DNA of 64,000 bases from positions 8,971,071 through 9,035,070 of the forward strand of contig CP154957.1 of assembly GCA_039621445.1 (NCBI GenBank), given 5' to 3'. The translations under genes were made by a program, and so were the position numbers. Positions 1 to 14,000 of the stretch are shown one piece after another. Source of the DNA: Euglena gracilis. Taxonomy: Eukaryota; Euglenida; Euglenophyceae; Euglenales. Position 1 is the first letter of the stretch. Every line of letters starts with the position of its first letter. The notes below the pieces were generated by a model. That model did no database searches. It was not told the DNA's origin and saw only the letters and a list, made by a program, of their open reading frames with translations.

Positions 1-411
1 GGCCAGAGGCGAACAACAGCGCCAGGCCAGAAGAAGGGATAAAAGGCACCAAAAAAACAGCCACAGTGCACACGGGGGGGGGGGGGGTGCCTGCCTGGGC
101 AGGCACTCCAAGGCACTCCAAATCCGACCCCCCCCGGGGGGGGTCAAGGCACACGGCCAAAAGTGCCCTAGCACAACCCTGGAGCCAAAAATGGCCTATT
201 TTCAAAGGACTATGCTTGGGCACAGGCCGAAATCCGATCCCCCCCTGGGGGGGGGGGGGTAGTGCCTGCCTGGGCAGGCACTCACCCAAATTTGGATGTA
301 ATTTTCCTTTGGTCGACCAAAAAATGTGCTCAGCCAAAATCCGGGACGCGGGGGGGACGCGGGGGGGGAGGGGACGGGGGGGGGGACGCGGGGGGGGGGG
401 GGCGGGGGAAC
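1..411. repeat. GCCTGCC-type poly-G/C repeats upstream of gene 1
   Basis: Two blocks of TGCCTGCCTGGGCAGGCACTCC flanked by long G and C runs (about 66-130 and 240-290), then GGGGGACGCG repeats (about 345-405). The same palindromic GGCAGGC motif recurs at about 16990-17240, 40270-40520 and 57700-57920. Confidence 0.7.
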
Positions 412-448
412 ACCCCCTCTCTCTCTATGTTCAGGTCTTCTTCCAGCA
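412..448 (+). promoter_or_regulatory. Putative spliced-leader trans-splice acceptor and 5' leader of gene 1
   Basis: A CT-rich tract from about 412 is followed by TTCTTCCAG ending at 446, and the initiator ATG follows two bases later at 449. In euglenozoans, mature mRNAs receive a spliced leader at such a pyrimidine-AG site. The position is seen directly; its use as a trans-splice site is inferred from the apparent euglenid affinity. It could instead be the acceptor of an ordinary 5' UTR intron. Confidence 0.5.
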
Positions 449-490
449 ATGAAGCGTAATCGCAGCAGCCGTTCCCCTTCCCACCGTCGA
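449..490 (+). CDS. Gene 1 exon 1: start codon and RS-rich N-terminus
   Basis: ATG at 449 opens [14 protein letters not shown]. The intron begins AAT-CAG (CAG at 494-496), phase 0, and joins in frame to exon 2, which continues the RS character ([10 protein letters not shown]). This ATG lies two bases after a pyrimidine-AG. Intron 1 (491-2282) ends CTG-ACCCA. It holds a GGTCGGCCGACT-type palindromic element with a nested hAT-like MITE, poly-G/C blocks, and TG, TA and TATG microsatellites. Confidence 0.8.
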
Positions 491-1891
491 AATCAGGGCC
501 AGTCTGCACTATTGTCGCGAAGATGCCCATTTGCAAATTCATGAAAGCTTTGCCTGCAATTGCTTGCTGTATGTATTTACATCTGTGTTTTCTTTTGGTT
601 GGTTTTGGTTGGCAATAACACCACTAAAGTGACCGGGGCCAAAGATGCCGAAAAATTTTCCACTTTTTTCATATTTGTGGGCAAATTTTCCTTATTCCTG
701 GGTGGCTGACCCCCCCTGGGGGGCATTGACTGATTGGTCCCCCCCCCCACAAAAAGTGAGTAACTGGTTTTGGGAGAGTGGAAGTGAACCCCTGGGGGCG
801 CAATGACGTAGATTGTGGGGGGCTAGTGGGCAGTTGACTAGTCGGTCGACTACCCAATTGGTCGGCCGACTAGGCTGGTCGGTAGCAGACTTTCATTTAG
901 TGCGCCGTGTATTTTTTTTTCTGCGCCGCGTGTGCCGCGGCACCGGAAATTTTATGGCCGTATGCGCCGCGGAAGATTTCTTTCTGTATGCCGCATGTGC
1001 CGCGGCAGCGCCGCATGCCACTACAAGAAAAAAGTATGTGCGCCGCGGGTGCGTTGTTGGTGCACCGCGGCACCGTTTCAGGTGCGCCGCGGGTGTGCTG
1101 TGGCAAAAATTCGATTGTGTGCCACGTGCGCCACGGATAAAAAAATTTTGCGCCGCGGCAAACTACGCCGCAGCGCACTAAATGAAAGTCTGGTCGGTAG
1201 CTACTCGGCGAGACAGGGTGGGGGGGCATGGTTTGATTTAAGGAGGGCGTACATGGTTTAGGTGGGGGGGGGGGTCCCCCCACCCCCCCCCCCTCCTGGC
1301 CCGCAGGGGGGGGTCCGGACCCCCCCCCCACCTGCCAGGGGGTCCGGACCGACCCTGGGGGGGTATCCGGGACCCCCCCCCAAAAAGGGTCAATTTTTTT
1401 TCCTCCGGCGCTTTGCGCCGAAATTTTTTTGGATTTTTTGTATTTTTGGCACATTTTTGCCCAAAAAGTGCCCAAAATGGCACTTTTGGTCGTTTTGGGG
1501 GGTCAAAATTTTTCGGTCACCCAGACCGCGCCACTGTTTAGGTGGAGGGGGTGTCCCCCCCACTCCCCCCCCTCCTGGCCCGCGGGGGGGGTCCGGACCC
1601 CCCCCCCACCTGTCCTTATATCGAACCCTGGGGGGGGGTAGTAGGTGGTCGGCCGACTTATCGCCCGACTACCCACTCTAATCTATTAACAGGTCAAGTT
1701 CGCTGACTTGTAAGCCCCCCCCTGTGAACAAATTCCTAAGCAGACTGGTCGGCAGACATAAAAATGCTCTCTTCCTGGCCCAAATCACCCACAGATGGTC
1801 CAGGTGATGGTGCGTCCTAAAGTTCCCACCTGCCACATACATAACATAACATAACATATGTGTGTGTGTGTGTGTGCGTGCGTGCGTGTGT

Positions 1892-1981
<90 letters not shown>

Positions 1982-1986
1982 ATATA

Positions 1987-2022
<36 letters not shown>

Positions 2023-5000
2023 TGTATGTATGTATGTATGTATGTATGTATGTATGTATGTATGTATGTATGTATGTATATATGTATGTATGTATGTATA
2101 TATGTATATATATATATATATACATATATTGTTAGATGCCCAACCTCCAAACCCTGCCCCGCCATTGGCCCGGCAGGTACCCCCCCCCCCCCCAGCTTGC
2201 AAGACAGAGCATACTCCACTGGCTGGGGCAAGTGGACATGTTTGGGGGTGTCACAGTGGACGCTTGCCTGGACCCTGACCCAGACAGCCCGCGCCGCCGC
2301 TCTGACAGCCCGCGGCGCCGGCGGTCAGACAGCCCGCGCCCCCGGTCGGGCAGCCGGGTCACCCAGGACCGCAGCCGGTCACGCAGCGCGGGCTCTCGCA
2401 TGAGCGACACCGTGGACACGGTGCGGCTGACAGATGCCGAGTGGGGGCAAATGGAAAGCGCCATTCAACAGCTGCAGACTGGACAGCACAGGGGGGGGAT
2501 ATGCGGAGCGCATAATTTACGTATTTGGTGCATATTTTGTTTTTTTGGCAAAAAGCGCATATTTTGCACATATTCAGCGCATATCGGGGGTTATTAGAAG
2601 GAATTTTCCGCTGCATTTTTTTACCTGTTCCCGTCCAAATATTGTCCACATATTTTCCGCATATTTTCTGCATTTTTTTGGGCCGTTTTGAACTTCTTCC
2701 AACCATTTTAGGCCATTTGCTTTCATTTCAGGGCCATTTTCAGCCAATTTTTTTTTGCCAGTTTTGAGCCATTCTGTGAGTCATTTTGGGCACCGTTGGC
2801 CTTTTTTGTCATTACTTGGCCACACTTTTTGGCCATTTTTATTGGCAAATCAGTTGTTATTTTCGTCATTGGGGCCATTTTTTCCATCGCAAAATCGTCC
2901 TAGGACTGAAAGTGTCCGCAACAATGGCCAAAAAAGTAGTCAAATTTGTTTTAAAATGGCCCCAAGGTGTAAAATGGCCCGAAATGGTCGTAAATGGTCT
3001 GCAAACAGTTGGTTGTGGCCGGTTGTGAGCTGAAATTGCCCCAAAATGGCCCAAAATGGCTTGCAAGTGGGTCACCTAAACATGTCCAAACCTGGCCCAA
3101 TTTGGAAAAGTCGCATGTTTTCCGCATATTTTTCCGCAAATTCAGCGCACATTCCCACATATTTTAGCCCATATTTGGGGGGGGGGGGGCTTTTAGCGCA
3201 TATTCCCCCCCTGTATAATAGTACTGCAGACTGATGCCTTGCTAAAAGCCTTGACATCGCACCCAAATGTGAAACCGAGGCGTTGTATTTTGTTACCTCC
3301 TCCACCTGAGGTCACCAACCTGACATTGGAATGCAGAAAATTCCTGGACCTCAAAACACTCATTCTGCGGCAGTAGAAATGATTTGGACATTTTTTGCCG
3401 AACATATACCCTCACCCCCCCCCCCCTCAAAGTGTCCCCCCCAAAGTGGCCAAAAGTTATGGCAGATTTTGGTGTACCCCCCCTCAAAGTTGCCATTGCG
3501 CCAAAGGCGACGAAGGCCAAAATTTGACCCCAAAGTGTCCCCCCCCCCCTCAGAGTGTCCACGTTGGGGTCCATTTTGGTGTCTGGAGGGTGGCCATTTT
3601 GAGGGGAGGTGAGGGTAACTCACAGCTGGCTTTGCTGAAAATCGGTGGAATTCCACCAAGATCAATCAACAACTAAATGCGTGACATTGAGGAGGGGGTG
3701 GGTCCTGGTTTGTGGCTGTTGGACAAATGGTCACCCCCCTGGCAAAGTACCAAATGTTTTCTGGACTTTCAAAATCGACCCCTAAAAGTGCATCCCCCAA
3801 ACCCCAGGGGTCCAAAAGGGGTGCTGACCACCACGGTCCTAAACCGATTGATTCCCTGCCGTCTGCGCAGTGCCTGTTGGTATTTCTCGAGGCTCACATT
3901 TGGTCGCCAAACCAAAGCTCCCAATTATTTCGGGGAAAGGGGTGGCATTTTTTTTAAAAAAATACAAGTGTTCAGAAATGAAAGCTTTCATTAGAACAGC
4001 GTAACCCTTGCGTGGTTGGCACGTTGCGTCGCGGTGCTTATGTTCGAATCACGAAGTCTCGCCATGCTGTGTGCCAGAAACTCCGATGCATTGGAGTTGC
4101 CAATCGGCCACCCCCAACCCTCTCAAAGCAGTCCGCCGGTCCAATTGTGCACGGGAGCTCCATCCGCTCCCGCCTCCGATGCCGCTTTCATCCTGGGCAA
4201 GGGCGGCAAGACGAAGGAGAAGATCGGCCGCGTGTCCGGCGCCATGGTGGAGCTGCCTCCGCGGTCCCTCACGCTGGAAATCAGCGGCACCCCTGCGCAC
4301 AGCGTTGCTGAGAGTGGGTGTTTGTGGGTGAGAGTCGGGTTTTGGTGAGGTTGCTTTTGTGGATATTTGAAATAAGTGTCAGTTACGTCAGATGAGATGA
4401 AGTGTTTTCATATTGTATCATACCGGATATCAAAGAAAAGATTCACCATGATGATCTCTCCAAGTTTAACAAACCAATTATGATCATTGTCTTCTTTTGG
4501 CTGTATTTTGTGATTATTTGTGTCCCAGCTTTTCCCGTGTGTTTTTGTCTGTGATTGTTTCTGTTATTGAAACTCCGAATTTTTCCTCTTATCTTGCTAT
4601 TAGCAATGAAGAGTTTTACTCACACATTCACACCCTCTGCTGCAGTGACTGTTTTTCTTTCTTATCTGACTGAAAGTCAAACAAATATTTTTTGGGATGA
4701 TTTTCGCATTACAAAGCTGCAGCCTCATACAATGAACAGCATATTTCGCAGAAATGGCTGTGTGATTTACCTCTATTTTTAGCAGAAGTTTTTTGGTCGC
4801 AGACAGGGGTTTTCTTAGGAGGGGGGGGTTCCAGCCTCCGGCTGGCAAAAAGGCTGCTGGGTGGATTTGAGCTGCCCCCCCCCCCCGGAGGGATAGGGGG
4901 GAGGGGGGGGTCCGGGGCTGGAGGGGGCTGGGCTGGGCTGGGTCGACGGAAAACAAAAATTTCCAATAATTTTTTGCCATTTTCGACATTTTGATGGATG

Positions 5001-8000
5001 GAGCTAGATCAAGGCTGGGGGGCTGTGATGGAGGAAGGTGTGATGAGGGGCTCAAATCCAGCCAGCAGCCCAAATTCGGGCTGGGAGCCCCCCCCCCCCG
5101 GGGGGGGGGGGGGGTCGAGTGAAATAGAGTTGGGTCCAGCCCTGCCGAAGGCCGGGCCAGCCGGCCGCAGGCCGGCCAGCCAACTGGGCTGCCCAGCACA
5201 CCTATCCCTCAATTTTTTTCTTGCTGGCTGGCTGGACCCCCCCCCCCAGGGGATGGGGTACCCTCCGGCTTAAGAAAACCCCTGGTCGCAGAAGGTGGTC
5301 CCACCCCATCTGGGGGTACCCACTCGAGCCCAAATAGGCCAAAGATGGATTTCTTTTTCTGCCAAAGCAATTTTTTTTTTCTTTCCATAGTGCCATAGTC
5401 CATGGGGGTTGACAGGCCCCCCGACAGGCCTTCTTGCACATCTGCACCTCCCTGTGGCACCAGCCCTCCCTTCCCCTGCTCCAAAAAAAAGCCACTGATT
5501 GGCAGGCCCAGCAGAGCAAAGTCAGCAGACAATGCGCAAACCAGTTTGACAATGCTGTGTTTCTGAGCAGCGGCGCAAGGCAAAGAAGTATGTGGAGTGC
5601 GTGATGGCCCAGCGGGCGGGTGACGTGATTGTGGGCCAGGAGGGTTGCTGCACCTACTGCGGCAAACTTTTTTTCATATGCCAGGAGTTGCTAACGCCAC
5701 CGGGCGAGTAACTTTTTTTTTTGAAAATGGAATTCTCTTGGAATCGCCGTCTTATTGTGTCCCACCCAAAGTATTTTCACGCTCAAGGAGGTCCCCCAAA
5801 AACAACTTCTTGAAAAAGCACCCAAATTTGGGTGAAGTTTAACACCAAAATTTGAAATTTTGCAATGCATGAAAAATCCCCCAAAATGTATTTGTGCATT
5901 GGGTTTGTCTGGCTGAAAATTGCACACCAACTTCTTGTGGAAAAGAATATCCAAAAAAAAATTGAACTCCCAACAAAAGGAGCTCTGGATGGGAAATGGT
6001 GGTCTCAATTGTCATTGCACCAGCAATCCGAAAGTGTATGAAAAATATCAAGAACCAAAAAATAAATTCGCAAACGGCAACAACAATTTGCTCCGACCCT
6101 CCTGAGATCGATGACCGTGACCCCTACTTCTTGGAGGATTGCACCATTGTGGAGGTCCCGACGGAGTGTGTCGGCTTCGTGACAGGCACCAACGGCAACT
6201 TCCTGCGCTCTGTAGAGCAGGAATTTGGGACCATCGCGCAGGGCCACCCCAGTGCTCGCCAATGGAGTCCTGCTGCCAATGATTCGGAAGTTTATATATC
6301 AACTGGAGAATAACATTTTACACTGGTGTGACCACACATCTCTTTAAGGACCCGGGGGGTTGCTGGGCTAGGGCTAGAAATTTGGGCTGGCTAGCCCCCC
6401 CGCTGGGCCTGAGCTTGGCCGATATCAGACAATTGCCTGAAAAATGACCTGCAAAACACAGTTTTTGAAAAAAATGAGCACCTGACAACCCCCCCCCCCC
6501 AATGCCCCAAAACACCATTTCCGGCCATTTTTTTTGAAATTTGAGCACCTTTTTCCAAAAAGGGGCCGGCCAGCAGGGCTAGCTGCGGCTGGACTGGGCT
6601 AAAATTGGGGCTGGCTGCAGCACCCCCCCCCCTTGGGAGGCATGCAAAACCATAAAGAGATGTCTGGTGACCACTGGGGAGTTTTGGGATCGGGTCAGCG
6701 GGTCGGGGCTGCTGGGCCCTGGGTGTGGGGTGGGGGAGGGGTGCACCATTGTGCCGAAGCCCTGACCCGGGCAGGCTTTTTTTTAAGTCAGAAGGCCCCC
6801 CCAGGGGGGGAGGGGGGTGGGTCCGGGCCGGCCCCCCCCTCCGGGGGGGGGGGGGTCCCGCGCCAGAGGTGCCGGGTATACCTTTTCGGCGCGAAGCGCC
6901 GAAAATTTTTGAAAATCGCCTTTAACAGGCCCGATTTTGGGGGGGGTCCCCGCCCCCCCCCTCCGGGGGGGGGTCCCGCGCCACCCTGGGTGGGTGGGGG
7001 GGACCCCCCTCCCCTGTGGCCCGGGACCCCCCACTTGCCGGGGTTCTTAAAAAGAAAGCCAATGCCCCCCTTCAAGGAATTGGATTAGGGGGCTTATCAG
7101 CTCCCATGGCTTGTTGGGACCAGCATCCTCCCGGAGGGTCCCGTGATGCGCTGGGTGGGTGGGGGACCCTGGGGGGGAATTCCCAATGTATGCTGAACAA
7201 CATTTCATGTTGCCGACACACAGAAACTCAGTAGCCCCCCGGGGGGCAAAATGCTATGTGTGTGTGTGTGTGTGTGTGTGTGCTATGTATATGCAACGTG
7301 AACTATTAGCCCACCCATAAACTGCCCAAAAACCAGCCAAAAACCTTTGAAAGAATTTTTTAGCTGAGCCTCAGACGGAAGCACCGAACTTTTTTCCAGA
7401 CATACGGCCTGGCTGCCGGATTTGGGGGGGCACTGCCCCCCAAATCCGGTCTGGTTTGCCACCCGGTCCGGGCGTGCCCTGGCCGCATGTTCTTTGTCCT
7501 GCTGAAGAGCGACGGCGGCCGGCGGGTAAAGGGCATGGAGAAGCTTGCCATCTTCGGCCGCCGCCACCCATCGCCGGCTCTTGCATCGTTTTCCCTCATG
7601 CGACTGCAACCCAGACCTTACAGATTGGAATCAGGCTTCCTTTTTACTCACCCCCCCCCCCGGTGCACAGTGGGGGGGGGGTGAGTCTGGGGCCAGACCT
7701 CCCCCCCCACCGGCCCGGGTATGGGTTTCGGCGCAAAGCGCCAAAACTTTCTTGGGAAATTCCCTGAGGTGGCTCGATTTTGGTGGGGAGGGGGCGTCCT
7801 GTGCCGGGCAAGGTGGGTCTTAAAGAGAAGCCTTATTGGAATAAACTCTTGCCTCTTTTCTGTTTTCTGCATTCCATCAGCCTGTTAGCCCTTTTTTTCA
7901 GCCAGCCCGGATCTTCCAGCCTCTGATCCAGGCTTATCTTTAAGGAAGGTCACACCCCCAAGAGGGGTGTATGGGCTCTAGTGACCTGTGGCGCTATGGG

Positions 8001-11000
8001 CACCATGGACTTGCTTTGTCAACTACTGGGGCAGTGATTGCTCCAGAACACACCCTTAGCGCCGATGGCCCCCCAAAGGGATGTGTCTAGCATTTATGAA
8101 ATGAGGACCCTCTTAGTGGGATTCTGTGACTGGGCGTGACGGGAAATTTTGCCACATCCGGCCACTTTTTTGTTTATCTGGCCACGTTTGGCCTTTTTGT
8201 CCCTTTTTGTTCACTTCTGGCCATCTTTGGACATTGTGCCCACCTTTGGATATTTTTGGGTCATTTGGGGGGGGGGGCGATTCGAGGGGTAATAATAATT
8301 ATAATAATAATTTGGGCAGAATTTTCAGTTGGTCAGAAATTCCATCAACCTGAAGGTTACTGTTACGAATTGTATTTCACTGTAAATGACATTTTGGATC
8401 ATTTTGAACATATTATCGAAGCTTGAGTTTGGGATCTGTCCAAAAAAAAATGTAAGTTTCAATTCAGTTGCTCCAATACTTCGGCGCTTTTAGAGCATCT
8501 TTTTATGTCTTTTCATGGGGGTCATTTTGGTCATTCTTTGCCGCCTTTGGACTTTTCTGGCACTGATTTCTGTGTGATGCCTGGTTGCGAGTGAGCGGGA
8601 CTGGGTGCGACTGGGCGTGACTGGGCATGATTGGATCTGGGATTCTGGATGACCATGGGTGCTTGGTGCCTGCTGACCCTCCTTGTTAAAAAGAAGTTGC
8701 TCTGGCCCCCCCCCCCCCCCTCCTGGTCGCTGGGCTCCCAGCAAGCACGGTCAAAAATTCCGACGGAATCGCCTTTTTTTTTGGTGCTTTGGTACCTGGT
8801 GGTTTTTTTTGTGTTGCTGGCACACGCCATGCCTCCAGTGAAGCCCTCAAAGAAAGAACGTTTTCTTCAGCTGGCGATGCTGTTGAGGCCGCAAGGGGTC
8901 GGAGCTGAAGGTGATGGCAGCCATTGAGGGCAAGCTGGAGGGCTACCTCACAAAGCACATGCACGAAAAGGACTCCGACGGCAATGACTGACCGGACCCG
9001 GACCCTCCCAGCACTGGGGAAATATCAATCCTAACATCGCTTCAGCCGAAGGCCAGCCCGCCTGAGAGGTTGGCCAGTGCGAGGGACCCTGGCAGCTTCT
9101 CAGGCTTTATCAAGTGTTGCTTAGTGACTGGGGGGAGGGTCCAGCTCAGAGGCTGGAAAATTTGGGCTGGCTGGAAAAAGGCGGCTGGCCTCCCCCCCAT
9201 TGGGGTGGGACTGGGCCCATCTGGGGGTCGAACCGGGTGCCCCCCCCCCCAAAAAAATCGAAAAACTGCCAATTACCTACCCCCCCCCCCCCCGGGAAAC
9301 TGTCATGCCCGAGAACCTGTCAGGGTCCCGCCCGGGCAACTGTCAGGGTCCCCGGTACCGGCCAACCTGTCAGGGTCATTTTTTCATTGACTTTCCCTTG
9401 AAATGCCTTACCCGGGAAGCTGTCAGGGTCCCGCCCGGGAAACTGTCAGGGTCCGTGGTACCGGCCAACCTGTCAGTATAGGACGTTGTCAGGGTCCCCG
9501 GTACTGGCCAACCTGTCAGGTGACAGTTTCCCGGGGGGGGGGGGTAGGTATGCAATTATGCAAACAATTCTGGACCCCAAACTTGCCCAAGGCAGCCCAA
9601 ATCTAACCGATTTTTGCCCATTTTGGACCATTTTTGGCTTCCGAAAACAAAAAAACCCCGGTGCCATCCAGCCGCCCTTTGGCGGCTGGAAATAAGAAGG
9701 GGTCCGGTGCTGGAAAAGGCTGCTGGCTATTTGTATGATTTGAAACTCCCCCACCCTCGGATATGCCCCCACCTGGGAAGCAGTCTTGCTGAGAAGTTGT
9801 TTGTGTCCCGCTCTGGAAACTGCCAACGTCCCACCTGTCAGATGGCCATTCCCTATTACCGTCTCAGAAATGGGGTGGGACACTTTGGCCCCATCAGAAG
9901 TGCGGAGGACTCCCCTCTCAGCGTTGCAATCCGCCGTTGCCCAAAGATCACCCAAGTTGTTTGGGAGTTCTGCCAGTCCCTCAGATTGCAAAATTGTCTT
10001 TAGCTTCTTTGCCCACCAACAAAAAACCCAGTGGCAGAAAGGGTGGTTGCAAATATCTCTTCCCGTGGCCCACAGAACAGTTTCCAAAGGGAGGGGGTTG
10101 GTTTTCAAACTGTTGGCCATTTGCGCTGCAATTTTAAAACCCTGGAGTGGGCCAATATGCATATTTCAAAACCTGGCAAAAATTTGTACGGCCTCTATCA
10201 GTCTATAACATCTTGCATTTTGTAATATTTTTGCACATAAACAATTATGCTATCTGACAGGATGCTCCCTGTGGGGGGGGGGGGGGCGACTCACAGTATC
10301 CCATCATTGTTTGATTTCTCAGTTCTGGTAGTTGTGGATTTTGCAAGAATCGCCCAAAGTCTGACGATAGTCTCCCGGGGAGGTTGGCCCGGCTCTTCCT
10401 ATGTGCCCGGACCCGCCACCGGGGCACGGACGTCCGCAAGCTGCGCATGGATGAGATGTCGTGGGCCCTCGGCCGTGGCCAGGCCCAGTTGGCTGAGGCC
10501 CCCGGCCCTGTCTCAGAAGCGACAGCTCTGGAACCGGATATTTTTCAGTATGGTTGTAGGTTCTATTTTCACCCAAAATTGCCACAAAAGCGCGCCAGAA
10601 AATGGGCCAGGCGTGTCGGCAACCAAAAACGGTGAATGGGGGGAATAGAGGGCCTCCAGGGGTACATTTAGTCTGACTGCCACTACCCAAAACAATTCCA
10701 CGTTTTCTCGAGATATTTCGAAAAAATCAATTTTTTGACCAAAAATCTCATCCCGGCAAAAATGGCAGAGTTGAAACTGGGGGGGGGGGTTGGCGAGTCC
10801 TGCCCAGTTTGGACACAACACACCAGCAGAATTGAATTTTGTGAGAAATCCAATGGGTGGTGGAGGGGCTGGGCCGGCCACTCACCCGATTAACACTCTG
10901 GCCGGCGACCGGGACGTCGGTGGTTTGTTCTGTCCCCAACCCCGGGGCCCACCTGTGCCTGCTGCCAAGGGCGCCACCCGCAAGAAGCTGGCCCGGGCGT

Positions 11001-14000
11001 CAGGCGCCATCGTGGAGTACGTGGGCAACTTCGTGCACATCTGTGGCACGAAGAAGGAACGGCAGCGCGCCTGCGAATACCTGCCGAAGGCGCGGCTTTG
11101 CGCTCTTTGAGCGCTGATCGCTGTGGGTAGGGTCCTTGACCGAGGAAGGGGTTTCCGCAAGGGGAAACGCAAACACGTGTTTTTTTTTGCATTTTTCGAT
11201 TTTGGTGTTTTTTTTTCCTGGCGATTTTTCACTTTTGTTGGAAAATTTTTTTCTCATCAGAGAAAAAAATTTTCCAACAAAAGCGAAAAATCGCCAGGAA
11301 AAAAAAAACACCAAAAATTTCTCGCTTTGCCCCTGCTTTTCCCCGAGACCAAAGTCTGTCATTTTTTGTCATTTTTGCATTTTTTGGTGAACAAATTCCG
11401 TGTTGTGCAAAATAAAAAGAATTAAAAATTTTCTGGCAGAGCCAGAAATTTTTTTAAGTCCTTTCCAGCAGAAAGTGTACATCCCGGGGGGAGCTCCGAA
11501 AGTTTACATGTTTTGCGTGCGTTTTTTTTTGCGTCGCGTTTTTTTGAGAGTTCATGTTGCATCCCCCCGTTTTCAGGTCCTTTCAGGAAGGCCCATATGG
11601 GACGTTTTTTTCCCTTCATTTTTACCAAGGCTGAGGACCGCCTTAAATAAACCGCCCCCCAAGGACCACCCCCAAAGGATGCCCAACCCCTCTCGGCCAC
11701 TCAATGGCCGGTGTGGGCGTCGAATGAGTCAAGTATTGAAAAGGCGAAAGATGACTTTTTTTTTGACATTTTGGGTGCATGTCCAAGGATGCCAGAAATC
11801 ACCCCCCCCCCCCGAAGCGTTCTGTTTTGCCAAAATATGTTTATTTTTTTCAGCAATTTTTCGCTGAATGTGGTGGCGGGATGTAAGTTGTTTTTATGTG
11901 AACACATCACCTCTCACTGTTGCACGGTCAGCTGTTACACCACCAAACCTGCATTTGCAGCCGCGTTGCCTTCCCATGCCTGCATGCCTTGTCCAGAGAA
12001 GGTTTTCGAGCCCCAATTATGGGGAGTCGCCAATGGCTTCACTTTCTTGAGGTTGCATTCGGACCTCCCACTTGCAGCATCTAACAGGGGTGGAAATGCG
12101 ACGATGCCGGCCATGCATGGCTTGGGGCCACGGAGCCCTGCCTTCTGCCAACGTGCGTGATGGACCAGCTGAAGGGGCCTGTGAAGATGCCCCTCGAGGG
12201 GCGCGACGACGTGACTGTGATGATGATCCCCCGCCCAGGGACGGATCCCTCTGACACTGGCGGAACCACAGGTTCACTTTTTTTTTCTTTCAAAACACAC
12301 CCACCCACCCACCCACCCAAAATCCAGCCAAAATCAGCTAAAAACACTGGAAAAAATGGACCAAAACCTGACTCGTGGTGCATGCTCATGGCGCCCGCTC
12401 CCGAAAACCCACGGGTCACACAGGCGCCATGTGAATCTACGGGCAGAACCTGCCCCAGATTCTTTCTCCCTCAGCAAACGGCTGGGTCAAGTAGTGTGGA
12501 GTGTGAGGATACCCCCCCCCCACCTGGCTCATTGGTGCCCGAGCTGTTGCATATTTCCCCATTCTCTTTGAGTCAATACAGGTGGGGCATATGCCAAAAT
12601 GACTGATTGTTATTTAAGAAGTGGAACCACCTCCCCTCCTCTGTAGACTCAGCTCAGCTACGTAAAAATTGCCTGATTAAAAAACAAAAAAACCTCCTTC
12701 AAAAAATGTTCTTAAAGTTCGATTGACAGTTTGTGTATGTGAGAAACTGCAACCTAGGTCATACGTCTTATAGGATGTTCGTTTTTGTAGTTGGAAAGGG
12801 GGGGGAGGGGGAGAGGGTGGTCCCTTGGACCCCCCTTCATTTTTTGGCAAAAGTAGGGGGGGGCACCCCAGGGGGTGGGTGGGGTGCCTCCCCCCCTACC
12901 CCCCGGTAAAAAGTAATTGCCTGATTGGGAAACACATTCCCTCCAAAAAATCTCCAAATATGTCAAAGATGTTCTTGATTTCAGAGTGCAGTTTGTCGAC
13001 CCTCTGTGAGATACTCCCCATTGTCCACCACCAAGCTGAGGTCAATTTGGCATCGTCTGGTTCATGGCCAGATGCTGCTCCTCAGGCTGGGGTTGTTTGT
13101 AGTCTTGGACCCCCCTCCCCTCGGGGGGGAGGGGGGAGAGGGGGGGTGGTCCCTTGGACCCCCCTTCATTTTGGCAAAAGCAGGTGGGTCCCCCGGGGGG
13201 CCCCACCCCAGGGGGTGGGTGGGTGGGTGCCGACCCCGCTCCCCCCTTATCCCCCCCTGTCTTAAAAAACCCATGTCCTAGCACGCCCCCCCCCACACAC
13301 ATGCACTCTTTCCACATTGGGCGTTCCCTCCTTCCCCCCTGTCCATGAACACTCTACGCCCTCTGCTCACCCTCCTCCCCTGATCACTGCCATTTTTTAT
13401 ATCTTTTGCGTGTACGTCTTAATTTTGAATACACCATGCTCAGCCACCCCCCCCCCCCAAGCAGAGGACAGACGGTTAGAGATCGCTGGACGTTGGGAGG
13501 GGCAGTGAACACACCACAACACACGCGAACACCTCGCTGCACTGGCACACACACTGGCACTGGAAGCAGGCAATTTGTCTCCCCCCCCCCCCCGACTGCC
13601 CGAACAGTGCTCCCCCGGCCCTGCTGCCAGGACTGCGTCGGGTACGTCACAGGGCTGAAACGCGCCACGCTGACCAGCATCGAGGACATGTCTGGGGCAT
13701 TCATGCTCTTCATGGACCGCAAGGAGGACTCCCGCAAGGACGACTTCGTGAAGCTCGGACCCAGGGTCACCAGTCTGGGGCACTGTTTTTGGTCTGGAGT
13801 GGTGCTGTAAAATGCTGGGTGTGGGTGACACTTTGCGAAACTCATTTCCAGCGCGCCAACTCTTATCAGAATGATAATGATGACACCAACTTGCCTGGAA
13901 TTAACGGATTGTGACGTTAACAGTGCTGCATATCACCATGTCTCGTGTCTGTCTGATTTTCATCGGTGCATGGCAGAACAATGCCACTGGATTGTGCTGC

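Noticed and set aside
1785-2403. Long open frames on both strands through 1785-2403
   Set aside because: They are TA, TG and TATG microsatellite read-through. Only the part from 2283 is coding, in one + frame.
4030-4062. tRNA-like B box (GTTCGAATCAC)
   Set aside because: No A box or cloverleaf could be drawn around it.
9278-9546. CRISPR-like repeats (GTCAGGGTCC units)
   Set aside because: Units are irregularly spaced, palindromically arranged between terminal inverted repeats, and the locus is eukaryotic.
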